Positions 9,080 to 19,854 of a DNA stretch of 64,000 nucleotides are shown piece by piece (positions within the stretch are counted from its first letter, which is position 1; every line of letters starts with the position of its first letter). The notes under the pieces are model-generated. The model was not told the DNA's origin, did no database searches, and saw nothing but the letters and a program-made list of their open reading frames with translations. The position numbers were made by a program, and so were the translations under genes. The DNA comes from Macrothele yani (taxonomy: Eukaryota > Arthropoda > Arachnida > Araneae > Macrothelidae), in assembly GCA_039090855.1 (NCBI GenBank), contig CM077023.1:79707127-79771126 (forward strand), read 5' to 3'.

Positions 9080-12000
9080 GTCATCATCATCATCATTGTC
9101 AACCATTATCAATCCACTGCTGGACGAAGGTCTCCCCAAGTTTCCTCCACAACGGTCTGTCTTGTGCCAGTCTCCTCCATGTCACCCCTGCATACTTTCG
9201 AATTTCATCCACCCATCTCCCATGTGGTCTTCTTCTGGGTCTTTTCCTGTCCCTTGGAATCCAATCTAAAATTTCGGCTGTCCATCGATGATCTGTCCTT
9301 CTGGCAGTATGTCCAGCCCATTGCCATTTCAGGGATTTAACTCTGATCATGATGTCTTCCACTCTTGTCATTTTTCGGATCCACGAGTTCCTCTTCTTAT
9401 CTCTCCTGGTTACACCAAGTATGCACCTCTCCATGCTTCTTTGAGTTGTCTGCAGCCTTTGTATGTCTCTTTTAGTTAAGGTCCACGTCTCTGCACCATA
9501 TGTAAGCACTGGAAGGATGCATTGATCAAACACTTTTCTTTTAAGACATAATGGCATATTGCTCTTGAAAATTATGCTGTTTCTTCCAAAAGCTCTCCAG
9601 GCAAGTTTTGTACGCCGATTAATTTCTTCACTAATGTGACCCTCACTTGATATCTGCTGTCCAAGATAAACGTACGTGTCTGTTATCTCCAGCTTTTCTC
9701 CATCAATCGATAAATCTTCATTTCTTGTAAAAGCATTGAACATCACTTTTGTCTTCTGAAAGTTCATTTTTAATCCCACTTCTTTACTCTTGTCAGCAAG
9801 TTCCTGGATCATACTCTGCAGCTGTGATGGGGTAGTTGCAAAAATGACTACATCATCAGCAAAACGAAGGTGGGTTAGATAATCTCCATTAATCTTTATC
9901 CCCTTGTTTTCCCAGCTCAGCGACTGAAAAACACCCTCCAATGTGGCATTAAAGAGCTTCGGAGATATGGTGTCACCTTGTCTCACTCCCTTTCCAATTT
10001 TTACGTGTGTTGTATTTTCAAACAGCCGAATCTTTGCACTTGCATTTTCATAGATGTTATTAATAATATTAATGTATGCATCTTCAATACCGCAGGTTTT
10101 CAGAGCCATTGTAACTGCTGATGGTTTCACCGAATCAAAGGCTTTTTCATAATCGATAAAAGCCATGCACAATGGAAGTTCATATTCCCTCGCTCTTTCA
10201 ATTAGTTCTCTCAGCACGTGGATATGATCTATTGTGCTGTAGCCACTCCTGAATCCAGCTTGTTCTCTCGGTTGAGCCATGTCCAGTGTTACCTTCAAGC
10301 GGTGTGAAAGAACTTTAGTGAAGATTTTATAAACTACTGATAGGAGGCTGATAGGTCTGTAGTTTCCGAGATCCTCAATGTCACCTTTCTTATGTAGCAG
10401 AATCATTGTAGCGGTGTTCCAATCCTCAGGAATCTTTCCTTCATTAAGGCATCGAGTGAAAATTTGGGCGAGTACTGTTTCGATTTCTCCACTTGCTTCT
10501 TGTATGATGTCTACAGTAATTCCATCTTCTCCTGGAGCTTTTCCCCGCTTCATGTTCTTGATTGCATGTGCAACTTCTGCTGGAAGGACTGGAGGAACTC
10601 TGGTACTGGTATCTTTCATGATGTCTGGAGTGCATGTATCATCCCTTTCATATAATTTGGAGTAGAAATCTTTCACTCTTGTCAAAATTTCGCCTCTATT
10701 TCTTGTTACAGAACCATCTTCTTTTCTCAGTGCCATAATCTGTTTTCTTCTTACTGAGATGTCCCTTTGCTATCTTTAGGCTTTGGTTGTTTTCAATTGC
10801 TTTCCTCACTAGTTCACAGTTGAATTTTCTTACGTCTTCAGTTATACTTTTTCTTACTGTCTTGCATAGCTCTATATATTCCACTTTGGAAGTCACATCT
10901 TCTTTAGTTGTCCTCATCTCTCTTCTTTTTTGCATCAACATTTTCGTTTTTCCTGATAATTTGTTTACATGCAACTTGTTCTTAGACCCAGCTAATTTTG
11001 TTGCTGTTTCCATAAGAGCTTTGGTTACTTTTCTGTTTACTTCAGAGATGTCCACTTCTTCTGATGTTAGGCCTTCTAAAGCAGAGAACCTGTTCTTCAG
11101 TTCCAACTTGAAGGTATTATGGTGTTTTTTAAGGTTGGTTATGTCAATAGATTTTGTTTGTCTTATGAGCTTGCCACGTTCAAGTTTAGTGTTGAGGTGC
11201 ATCTTACATCTCACCAATCTATGGTCACTACCTGTGTTGAACTTGTTTAGCACACTGCAGTCTTCTATGACGAATTTTTTGTTACACATAATAAAATCAA
11301 TTTCACTTGTCGTCCCATTTGGATGTCTCCATGTCCATTTCCTGTGTGGCTTTTTCTTGAAGAAGGAGTTCAAGATGAAAAACCCTTCTGCCTCTGCAAA
11401 CTCAACGAGAGTATTTCCACGCTGGTTTCTGTTGCCGTGACCGAATTTACCTACTGAAGTTTCATTCTGTTGCCGTTGCCCTATTTTTGCATTGAAATCT
11501 CCCATAATTATTTTCAAGTGCTGCTTACCTTTATTATTTAGATGACAAATTTCCTCATAAAATTCTTCGATTTCTTCTTCAGGATGACTTGTGGTGGGTG
11601 CATAAGTTTGAATAATCTGAGCCTGGTATCTTTTCGAGAGTTGGATAACAAGTCGTGCAGCTCTGTCAGAGGAACTTTCAACTTCTACAACTTTATCCTT
11701 CAGTTTCTTGTTTATTATAAATCCAACACCACTAGTTCTGCCAGTATCTGTCCCACGATAGTAGAAGAGATGTCCACTTTTCAGTTCGATGAGATCTTCT
11801 CCTTTTCTCCTTACCTCACTTAGCCCCACGATGTCCCAGTTGATCCTTTGTAGTTCCTCTTCCAATTCAAGAAGCCTTGAATCAGAAGATAGGGAGCGTC
11901 CATTGTACGTAGCCAAGGTCAGCATCAGATGGCAGCCTAGTCCGGTCCTCCGGGGATTCTTAGCACCCTCTGCCTTCATGTCGCACTGGCCGCTGCCTTG

Positions 12001-12216
12001 GCCAGGTACATTCCAGCTGCCGGAGACTGAGGGCCAAGATTTAAGTTGTGGAATCATTTTGGAGGGGTTTGGCCATAACTCACCACGCTGGCCAAGCGGG
12101 TTGGTGAGTGTGGGATAGAATTTCCTCTAATCCCGATGGTATAGTTATACCGCTATGGGCGGTCGTCAGAGCCCCTTTAGTGGGAACAGGATGCACCACG
12201 AGAAGGCGGGGTTGAC
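9080..12216 (-). mobile_element. near full-length RTE-clade LINE (copy 1)
   Basis: A 3.1-kb minus-strand retrotransposon with one endonuclease-reverse transcriptase frame, a short 5' leader (12058-12216) and almost no 3' UTR: the stop codon lies about 20 bases before a (GAT)n tail at 9080-9093. The APE-RT order, about 3.1 kb length, very short 3' end and trinucleotide-repeat tail instead of poly-A are characteristic of the RTE clade (BovB-type proteins are often annotated as craniofacial development protein 2-like). The 5' leader includes 'gggcggtcgtcagagcccc' in plus-strand reading. Possible duplicated 'aatgt' at both borders is too short to be decisive. Confidence 0.88.
9099..12057 (-). pseudogene. 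RTE APE-reverse transcriptase, one frameshift
   Basis: About 985 codons. Counting from Met at 12057, the AP-like endonuclease has 'LATYNGRS' (Asn52), 'IVGLSEVRR' (Glu81), 'MGDFNAKIG' (187-189), 'SEIDFIM' and 'GSDHRLVR' (SDH 277-279); translation may really start at the Met before 'LTLATYNG'. Next comes a basic linker. The reverse transcriptase follows, with 'GNYRPISLLS', motif A 'AFIDYEKAFDSV', 'GVRQGDTISPKLF' and catalytic 'LRFADDVV'. The C-terminal region is typical ('KWQWAGHTARRTDHRW') and ends 'FVQQWIDNG'. The only break seen is a 2-nt deletion at about 10750: the copy at 42 kb has two extra bases there, reading 'LSKGRKQIMAL'. All catalytic residues are present. This is either a recently dead copy or a sequencing error in an active one. 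Long plus-strand ORFs opposite are shadows. Confidence 0.9.
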
Positions 12217-12404
12217 ATAATGTACAGGATTATAAATATTTCAATTCATTGTGATTTAAACGACTTTGAGTTGGCCCACATGCGGATGAAAACCCTAGTA
12301 AAAGAAAAAAATGATTTTGGCTGTGGCAGGGTCAGTCTGATGTTTACCGACCCTAAATGTAAGAATTATTTCCAAAACGACATCGCCATCTTTTTTTAGT
12401 GGAA

Positions 12405-12605
12405 GGAAGTAACGACCCCATAAACATTTGAGAATACAGGGTGTTGACCTTTCTTATTTCAGGACCAGTGATTCTTTGGAGAGTATAGAACCCGAGCAGC
12501 TTGATAGGCATGCAACTCATGCCTCATCCCCTATTCATCCCATTTTAGATGATTAGCCAGGAGCCTCCGCCTCTGACCCCTCGCCCACCGGAGCGACTAT
12601 CACAG
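12405..12605 (-). repeat. SINE-A copy, strongly diverged
   Basis: Plus-strand reading shows a degraded 'ggaccagtgattct', then 'catgcctcatccc', then a head ending 'cgcccaccggagcgac'. The sequence 12217-12404 between the LINE and this copy shows nothing recognisable. Confidence 0.45.
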
Positions 12606-12855
12606 CCTTAAACAACCGCCGTTGTCTAAATTACATACTTGTGAAAAACGTACGGGCTGAATGCGTGTGTGTGTGTGATCATAATAAACAGCTTTCCGTT
12701 ATTCCCTATCTACAATTGTTTGTTGATCAATACGGGAAAGGAGGCGATTCGTTTTCACTGTTTGTATTCTCTCCTTTTAACTTTAACTTACCTATAAGAA
12801 AAAGTTCAAATGAGCATTCTTGACTCTCCTTTTCAATTTTAACTTACCTGTGGCA

Positions 12856-12856
<1 letters not shown>

Positions 12857-12890
<34 letters not shown>
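12857..12890. repeat. (AC)n microsatellite
   Basis: About 17 perfect AC units. A shorter (GT)n run lies at 12665-12678. Confidence 0.95.
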
Positions 12891-12895
<5 letters not shown>

Positions 12896-12984
12896 CAAGC
12901 GAATTCACAACTCAAAACGATTTGACATTATGATCCATCTAAAGGAAGACCCTCAAACGGGAGTGGGCTGAACATATCGCTTGA

Positions 12985-13218
12985 AGAAGTGACTGCCGCC
13001 CCGGAGGCGCATTGGTCCAAGCGCTGGCTTCTGACCATTCGTCCGAGATGTGTCGGAGTTCGAATGCCGACAAGGCATGGACGTTCTGTTTGTCGAACGA
13101 CACTGGTTATCTCCCTTCCCTGGAACCAGTGACTCTAAAACAGGGACTGGCGACTTCTTATAGCCCATTGAGTTGCTCATAGTGGTCGTTAAACCCCCAA
13201 CTGAGAAAAAAAAAAAAA
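12985..13218 (+). repeat. SINE-A full-length copy
   Basis: Complete layout: head 'gccgccccggaggcgcattg', A-box-like 'gcgcattggtccaagcgctg', B-box-like 'gagttcgaatgcc', body 'cttccctggaaccagtgact', 'cagggactggcgacttctta', then 'gtggtcgttaaacccc' and a poly-A tail. The roughly 82-nt head with a long variable region resembles a class II tRNA (Leu or Ser type), but no intact tRNA fold is kept. Confidence 0.85.
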
Positions 13219-13238
13219 GAACTGACTATATCGTTGTA

Positions 13239-13432
13239 CAACTGAAATTTTAGACTGGATGCCAAGGGAAAGAAGAAGACCTAGAAGAATACCACGTGGA
13301 AGATGGGTGAATGAAATTCGAAACATGCTGGGGTGGCATGGAGGAGATTGGCTCAAGAGATATAGTTGTAGAAAAAACCTGGAAAGACCTCCATCCAGCC
13401 GTCAATTGATAATGGTTGTTGATGATGATATA
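13239..13432 (+). mobile_element. RTE LINE 3' fragment, old
   Basis: A 5'-truncated copy holding only the last 60 or so codons ('TG GATGCCAAGGGAAAG' matches the DWIPRDRKRPRR region) and a GATGAT tail near 13426. It is clearly more diverged than copy 1. It follows a full-length SINE-A by about 20 bases. Confidence 0.8.
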
Positions 13433-13547
13433 CATTATATATAACATATCATTTAAAAACATCATTCTGAGAAGGGTATTGGCACTAGACTGCCAAAGGG
13501 GTCCACATTTGTCTCGGGGTAGGGGGCGAGGTAGAGTGTAGTTCGCG

Positions 13548-13755
13548 AGCGCCATGACCAACGCAACTGCCTACGCTACAAGCAGTCGCCCGTCTAATTT
13601 GGGGCAACTTGTATCAGTGGAAGGAGAGAGTCAGTGCGGTAAGACGAACACACCATTCATGCCTCACCCGGGATTCGAACCCTGACCCATCTCGGACGAA
13701 TGATTAGAAGCCAGCCCTCCGTACCACTCAGCAACCGGAGCGACTGTGCCAACAT
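13548..13755 (-). repeat. SINE-A copy
   Basis: Plus-strand reading: 'aagcagtcgcccgtctaatt', 'catgcctcacccgggattcg' (B-box complement), 'cccatctcggacgaatg', and the head end 'aaccggagcgactg'. The 3' end is ragged. Confidence 0.75.
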
Positions 13756-13939
13756 GTACCCTAGCATGCGACTATGCCATGTACTGTATGTTTCAGTGCG
13801 ATAATCCAGCCGGTGAATCGGAATACAGTGATTAAACTGGAACAGAAAGATACGCAACGTGCGTATAAGAAGAGAGGCTGAACCAGTTTTCACTTATCCG
13901 GTGGACAAGTAATCAGAGGTGTAGGTTTCTGCCTAGGTG

Positions 13940-14913
13940 CAGAGTTGGAAACGGGTCAAAAATTTTGGACCCGGACCCGACCGGCCCCAACCCAGGCCGA
14001 TCTGTTGTGAGCTATAAATTCGAATATATCATCAGCATCAGCAGCAGTACTGTCAATCACTATCAATCCACTGCTGGATGAAGGTCTCCCAAAGTTTCTT
14101 CCACAGCGGACTGTCGTGGGCCAGTCTCTTATGATCCATCCATCTCTCACGCGGTATTCTTCTGGGTCTTTACCTGTCCCTTGGAATCCAGTCTAAAATT
14201 TCAGTTGTCCATCGGTGGTCTGTTCTTCTGGTAATATGTCCATCACATTGCCATTTCAGGGATTTTACTCTGATCGTGATGCCTTCCACTCTAGTTATTT
14301 TCCTTATCCACGAGTTTCCCTTTTTTTCTTTCTTGGTTACGCCAAGCATGCATCTCTCCACGCTTCTTTTACTTGTCTGCAGTCTTTGTATGTCTATTTT
14401 AGTTAAGTTCCACGTTTCTTCTGAGTACGTAAGCACTGTAAGGATGCGTTGATTAAGCGCTTTTCTTTTAAGACATAATGGCATATTGCTCTTAAAAATT
14501 GTACTGTTTCTTCCAAAGCTCTCCAATCAAGTTTTATACGCCGATTAATTTCTTCATGAATGTGATCCTCGCTTGATATCTGTTGCTCAAGGTAAATGTA
14601 GGAATTGGTTATCTCCCGCTTTTCCCCATCAATTGATAAATCTTCATTCCATGTGAAAGCATTGCACTTTAGTTTTGTCTTCTGGAAGTTCATTTTTAAT
14701 CCCATTTCTTTACCCTTCTCAGCAAGTTCCTGGATCACACTCTCTAGCTCTGAAGTATTATTTCAAAGACCTCTGAAGGGTTCTTTGAAATATTTTTTTC
14801 TTTTCAAAAATAAAACGGAAATAAAACCGGGTCGAAATCGGGTCAGGAACACCTTGACCCGACCCGTTTGATCCGCAAGAAATTGTCGACCCGGTGACCC
14901 GTTTCTATCTCTG
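13940..14913. mobile_element. hAT-like non-autonomous element split by an RTE insertion
   Basis: The left end reads 'cagagttggaaacgggtc' and the right end is its inverse ('gacccgtttctatctctg'). They are flanked by the 8-bp duplication cctaggtg (13932-13939) and gctaggtg (14914-14921). CAGAG ends plus an 8-bp duplication indicate the hAT superfamily. The residual hAT sequence (about 240 bp after removing the LINE) is rich in GGGTC/GACCC motifs. No transposase is present. Confidence 0.75.
14025..14756 (-). mobile_element. RTE LINE 3' fragment nested in the hAT element
   Basis: A 5'-truncated minus-strand copy from the RT thumb region ('IQELAEKGKEMGLKMNFQKT') to the tail, here degraded to 'catcagcatcagcagcag'. 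Compared with copy 1 it has many substitutions, a frameshift near 14515 and a lost stop region. It is therefore an older insertion, and the hAT element that contains it is older still. Confidence 0.85.
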
Positions 14914-14924
14914 GCTAGGTGATC

Positions 14925-15058
14925 AGGCATGGGTAGTGCTCTTGGTTTAAGGCTCTTCACTGTCTTTCCCAGGACCCAGTGTCCCTAAATTAAGGAAGGG
15001 AGACTTCTTATAGTTCTGTGAGTTGCTCCTCGTGATCGTTAACACCGAAAGTAAAAAA
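14925..15058 (+). repeat. SINE-A fragment
   Basis: Headless: from 'aggcatgggtagtg' through 'cccaggacccagtgtccct', 'attaaggaagggagacttct' and 'gtgatcgttaac' to an A/G-rich end. It starts immediately after the hAT target duplication, so the hAT element probably inserted in or beside this SINE. Confidence 0.65.
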
Positions 15059-15059
15059 G

Positions 15060-16260
15060 AGAGAGAGAAAGAGAGAGCCAGAGAAAGTTTCTATATAGTT
15101 CTTTGCTGTTTTCTTCAGATTCGTGTTACATATGAACATGTAAACCAAAATCTGCGTTTAGTTTGAATGTATACATGAACGCTTAATGTAAATTAAAACA
15201 AAAAGAAATGCGGTTGTAGATTCAAAAAGAGCGGGCATAAATGTACTCGTGCGCATGCGTATGAAGTTCGTGTTATGAATTCTGTATAGATTTAGTCTCC
15301 TAAATATACACAAGTCAGATAGGCTTAAATTTTAGGAAAGATCTTGAAACTAGAATGCGAAGAAAGCAACTGAAGCGGTTTTGTTGCGGCTTTTCGGTTT
15401 TTTTACATGTTTGAAATTCTTGTGCACATGGAAATTTCCTAAATCTACTTGTGTTGGTTTGTCTCAATGTACATACATAGAAGGAATCAAATACCTATTA
15501 TGACTAACATGCGAGCAAAGTTGTGCATACCACCTGAAAACGTAAAACTATTAGGAAACGCACTGAAGCGTAAACTGCACGGTAGAAATATGTAGAATCG
15601 TCCAATACGAAAAGGTGAGATAGAATAGAACCAAACTGTCAGGCTGAATATGTCACTGCTGATGGCATGCTCTCAAATATTAAACTGTAAAGGCTTTTAT
15701 GCAATATCTGCACCACTACAGATCGCCAAATAGTAAAATTAATGCAACGATACTACAGAAGAAGTTAACAGCGAATTGACTTTCTTTGCAAAGAACAATA
15801 TGTTAACTCTTTTAAGTGAAAGAAATGCTAAATACATCAAGCACCTCTTAGTAATGCATCTTTCAGTTCCGTAACACATCAGCAAAAATTCACCATGCAA
15901 ATAGTGAATCCATCTCAATTCTGCTGTCGTGTTAGCTGTTTTTATCCACTAATTCTTGCTCTTATTTACTCTACATTTATAGGAATGGGCATGGACACGG
16001 GTGGCGGAAAGTAGGGGACACGGGGGTCGCCCTGGAATTTCATGATCCTCCTCAACGGGGGGGCAAGAATTTGTGGTTCACATATGATTTAACATATTTC
16101 CTTTCTTTCTTTCTTTTTTTTTTTTTTTTTTTTTTTTTATGAAGATGCCGTGGAGTCCGCCACCACGTTTCGCAGCTTTCTAGAAAACTGTATGATTTTG
16201 CACCAACTAGTTGAAAAGTTAACTTAACGTTGTGTCCCTCACTTTATAAAACATCGTAAA
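15060..16260. other. unannotated AT-rich stretch
   Basis: A (GA)n-like patch follows the SINE (15055-15075), and a C/T then poly-T tract lies at 16099-16139. No gene or RNA is seen. Confidence 0.45.
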
Positions 16261-16264
16261 AAAT

Positions 16265-16485
16265 TTTCAAATGGAAATGGGCAGGATATATTGCTAGAAC
16301 TGATCGCCGATGGACAACGGAAATATTAGAATGGATACCAAGGAGAAGAGAAGATCCAGAAGACCACCTGATTCGAAAGAATGCTGGAGTGACTTGGAAC
16401 AGATATGCTCAAGATATCATGTTGTAGAAGACACTTGGAAAGGCCTCCATCCTGCAGTGGATTGATACGTTTGAAGATGATATGT
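16265..16485 (+). mobile_element. RTE LINE 3' fragment, old
   Basis: It matches the last roughly 75 codons of the RTE protein ('AAATGGGCAGGATATATTGC' corresponds to KWQWAGHIA) with several indels, ending in 'gaagatgatatg'. It faces the young minus-strand copy that starts 12 bases further on. Confidence 0.75.
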
Positions 16486-16496
16486 ACTAGTAAATC

Positions 16497-17038
16497 ATCA
16501 TCATCATCATTGTCAACCATTATCAATCCACTGCTGGACGAAGGTCTCCCCAAGTTTCCTCCACAACGGTCTGTCTTGTGCCAGTCTCCTCCATGTCACT
16601 CCCGCATATTTACGAATTTCATCCACCCATCTCCCATGTGGTCTTTTTCTGGGTCTTTTCCTGTCCCTTGGAATCCAATCTAAAATTTCGGCTGTCCATC
16701 TATGGTCTGTCCTTCTGGCAGTATGTCCAGCCCATTGCCATTTCAGGGATTTAACTCTGATCATGATGTCTTCTACTCTCGTCATTTTTCGGATCCACGA
16801 GTTCCTCTTCTTATCTCTCCTGGTTATACCAAGCATGCACCTCTCCATGCTGCTTTGAGTTGTCTGCAGCCTTTGTATGTCTCTTTTAGTTAAGGTCCAC
16901 GTCTCTGCACCATACGTAAGCACTGGAAGGATGCATTGATCAAACACTTTTCTTTTAAGACATAATGGCATATTGCTCTTGAAAATTATGCTGTTTCTTC
17001 CAAAAGCTCTCCAGGCAAGTTTTGTACGCCGATTAATA
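16497..17038 (-). mobile_element. RTE LINE 3' fragment, young
   Basis: Nearly identical to the 3' 540 bp of copy 1: (GAT)n tail, intact frame from '[20 protein letters not shown]' to 'FVQQWIDNG', truncated at the region encoding 'INRRTKLAWRAF'. It belongs to the same young burst as copies 1 and 2. Confidence 0.92.
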
Positions 17039-17110
17039 TACTGTATATGTCCTACGGTTTTTTTCCTCCCTCCTTTTTTTTATTGTTTTGACTCTGGGAG
17101 AAGTTGGACC

Positions 17111-17340
17111 AAGGCGTCCTGGTGGCGCAGTGTTCTAAAGGCTGGCTTTTGACCATTCGTCCGAGATGGGTCCAGGTTCGAATACCGTTGAGGCATGGAT
17201 GTTGTGTTTGTCTTATGGCACTGGCTCTTTACCTTCCCTGGAATCAGTGTTCCTAAATTAGGCAAGGGAGGCTGCTTATAGCCCACCGAGCTGCTCACGG
17301 TGGTCGTTAAACCTCCATCCGAAAAAGAATTAAATAAAAT
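17111..17340 (+). repeat. SINE-A full-length copy with target-site duplication
   Basis: Head 'ggtggcgcagtgttctaaag', B-box-like 'caggttcgaatacc', full body, 'cacggtggtcgttaaacc' and an A-rich end. It is flanked by the direct repeat aagttggacc (17101-17110) and aagttgaacc (17341-17350), a 10-bp target-site duplication with one mismatch. This fixes both borders of the family. Confidence 0.88.
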
Positions 17341-17350
17341 AAGTTGAACC

Positions 17351-18620
17351 CCCCTGTAATAAATGAGTTCGCCGCCCATGGGCATGGGCTATAAGGAAAG
17401 AAGTTCGTCAAGAAATAAGAATTATAACTCGTGTTTTTCAATTTTCTTACGCGTAGAGGAATGGAGTGGGATACACAGTATTCTCAAGCTTAAATACTGT
17501 AGAACCAGTTCTTTATTATGCTCCTGCGAAACCCAGTTCGTTGTGAAAGATATCAAAATGTTTGCATGTTAGGCAATCTTTGGACAAGGAACACTTCTTT
17601 TGTTTGTTTTAGTCCTGAATATTTCCTCCATCTTGTCTTGACTGGCCACATTTCCTTCTCGGCAAAATCTGCCTCAAAATAGCTGTGATTTTTCAAGACG
17701 AAACTTTTGATTCGTTCTTTTTTCTTTTTCTTTGTTGTGCAAGGATCAGGTTTTGACCATAAAGGAACAAGAGGCGACAGAGTGAGGAAAAGTGACAGCT
17801 CGAACCGGGGGAAAACAGATAACCATTTTCCGACACTTTTTCTCAGAACGATTTTGACCTAATATAAATCACAAGTTCGCGCACTTTTTTGTTTGATATT
17901 TTCCTATCAGGGCTCCCTGCTCCTGCTCCTAAATCTCTACTTTATTTTTTCCCTTAGAAGAGGCCTAGTGGGCCACGAGGGAACTAAACCTTATTAGAGT
18001 TTCTGGATTCGATTCGATTCCCTAGACTGTTGCTTTAAAGAAAATAAGTTGGACACCCCTGTAATAACATCTGCGGTAGTCAACTCACGGAAAACACCTT
18101 CATGCTCTTCATAAAATAAGAGTTTGCCTGATTAACAACTCGATATTCACTAATTCACTTGAATCCCTTTCTCACGAAAGGGTAACAGAAGGTTCTATGA
18201 ATCCTTTTTTTTTTTTTTTTTTTTTTTTCCCCAATACTGTTAACTGAACTGGTCTTAATAAACAGGGGTCATTTCTAACCCGCAGCAGTAGTCCGAAGTT
18301 TTGATGCAACACTGCAAGATGCAAAATCACTGAACGGTTATTTTACACACAGCTGAGTAAATAAATGTCTAACTTCCTTCGCATTTATTCCTGCTGCATC
18401 AAAGCTTCGGAATTTTTCTCACCTTGCTACATATATTTCCTGTATAACCTTCAACTACTTAAATAAAGGGTGCGTAAATGTTCTACAATTGATAATTTAA
18501 ACGTTTTAAAATGTAAAAATAAAGCTGTTCTTGTCGCTGTGTGCTGTAGACTCCGAGCTCCACGATCAGCTCTCCCGAAAATAAAACAATAAGAATAATT
18601 CAACGCGATATTTTGAAAAA
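17351..18620. other. unannotated AT-rich stretch
   Basis: A poly-T run lies at 18207-18229. The phrase 'aagttggacacccctgtaat' near 18045 repeats the sequence just after the SINE at 17341-17361. Nothing else is recognised. Confidence 0.4.
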
Positions 18621-18629
18621 CAAGCAAAT

Positions 18630-19060
18630 ACTCAAGTTATGAGGATAATGGCTGTAGAATAAATCTCACTCCTATGACCTGACCTTTGACCCATTTCGAT
18701 GATATTAAACAGAACCGGTAATCTTCCGGAAAAACATGATAAAGTTTTGCCTCAATCAAAGAATTTTTACGTAAGTTATAACGCATAATGGCGATAGAAT
18801 GGATCTCGCTCCTATGTCCTGACCTTTGACCCCATTTCGTCTATTTTCAATAGGGTTCGTCCCCAGATGGTGCCCTATCACATACTAAAATTTCATCGAA
18901 ATCAAACCATATTTACGCAAGTTATGACGCAATGGAATGGATTCCGCTCCTATGCCCTGACCTTTGACCCCATTTCGCCCATTTTCAATAGGGTTCGTCG
19001 CCAGGTGATCCGCTACCACATACTAAAATGTCATCGAAATCGAACCATTTTTACGCGAGC
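18630..19060. repeat. three degenerate tandem units of about 139 bp
   Basis: The phrase 'gacctttgacc' recurs at 18681, 18821 and 18959 (spacing 140 and 138). It is always followed by 'catttcg', and in units 2 and 3 by 'ttttcaatagggttcgt' and 'catcgaaatc'. The last unit runs into 'gtgcggacggacaggcggac'. Divergence between units is moderate. The family is unknown to me; no protein frame is shared by the three units. Confidence 0.8.
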
Positions 19061-19428
19061 TATCGTGCGGACGGACAGGCGGACAAAGCTGGAGCATATA
19101 CACTTCTTCAACCTACGGTTGGAAAGCGTAAATGAGCAAAGTTAAAATAAATTGCCCCCCTCCCCCAATGCCAGTAGTCGTGACATGTAGAAAACAAACA
19201 AATCAATCGTTTTTAAAGGTTTGGTGCGTTAGGTTAGAAAGAATGAAATAAGAAATATGTATGCTATGTTTGTCAAGTCGCAATTTACTCTTACTCCAGG
19301 CCTTATGTACTTGCTTAATTTGTTCAATAAAGTGAAAACCAGTTGTATGTTCAGATAAGAGCTGGTATCCTTCTTCAAAACAACAGCAGAAATCTCGCGT
19401 CGCACGAAAAGGTGATTTAGTGTATCCT

Positions 19429-19497
19429 ATATCCTATAAGGTTTCTGGACATGCTCCATGATTTACATGGAGCATGTCCAGAAACCTTATAGGATAT
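19429..19497. repeat. perfect 32-bp palindrome
   Basis: Arms at 19429-19460 and 19466-19497 are exact complements around the 5-base loop 'attta'. The arm includes 'tttctggacatgctccatg'. Either strand would form a strong hairpin. Confidence 0.95.
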
Positions 19498-19589
19498 TGC
19501 TCTGAAGGAAATACAGTAATATTTTTACTCCGCTTAAAAATTTGCCTTAAACAGTTCACCCGCCAAAAGTAAGTGTGACGCACTACAGA

Positions 19590-19735
19590 AGTGAGAACGT
19601 GTCAGAACAATTAATCTGCAGCGAGATATTCTGTCAGCGTAACTCAGTTGGGAGAGCGACTTACTCCGGAGAGCGACTTTCGATGTCCGTCGCAGACAAA
19701 CTTGTGTTTTCACGTAAGGCTTCTTTGAAAGCTGG
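19590..19735 (+). repeat. SINE-B copy (tRNA-like)
   Basis: An A-box-like 'gtaactcagttgggagagc' sits inside a block that also shows 'ctccggagagcgac' and 'acaaacttgtgttttcacg'. The same order occurs at 48276-48795 and, without the last phrase, at 61320-61480 (both minus strand). The segment upstream of the A-box ('atctgcagcg') is shared too. Confidence 0.65.
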
Positions 19736-19854
19736 GAACCCACAAACAGTTAGTCGACGCTTTTTGGAAAGTACATGCATGTATGTACTTTTAATAAAAC
19801 AATAATAATATCTTGTTCAACACTTTTCAAAAAGCTCATAACTTGGATTCTTGT

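Noticed and set aside
10787..11440. 217-codon plus-strand ORF
   Set aside because: Antisense shadow of the RTE endonuclease region; the same shadow appears opposite copy 2 at 43853-44407.
12058..12216. Separate short gene upstream of the RTE frame
   Set aside because: The segment directly precedes the endonuclease start and is best read as the RTE 5' leader.
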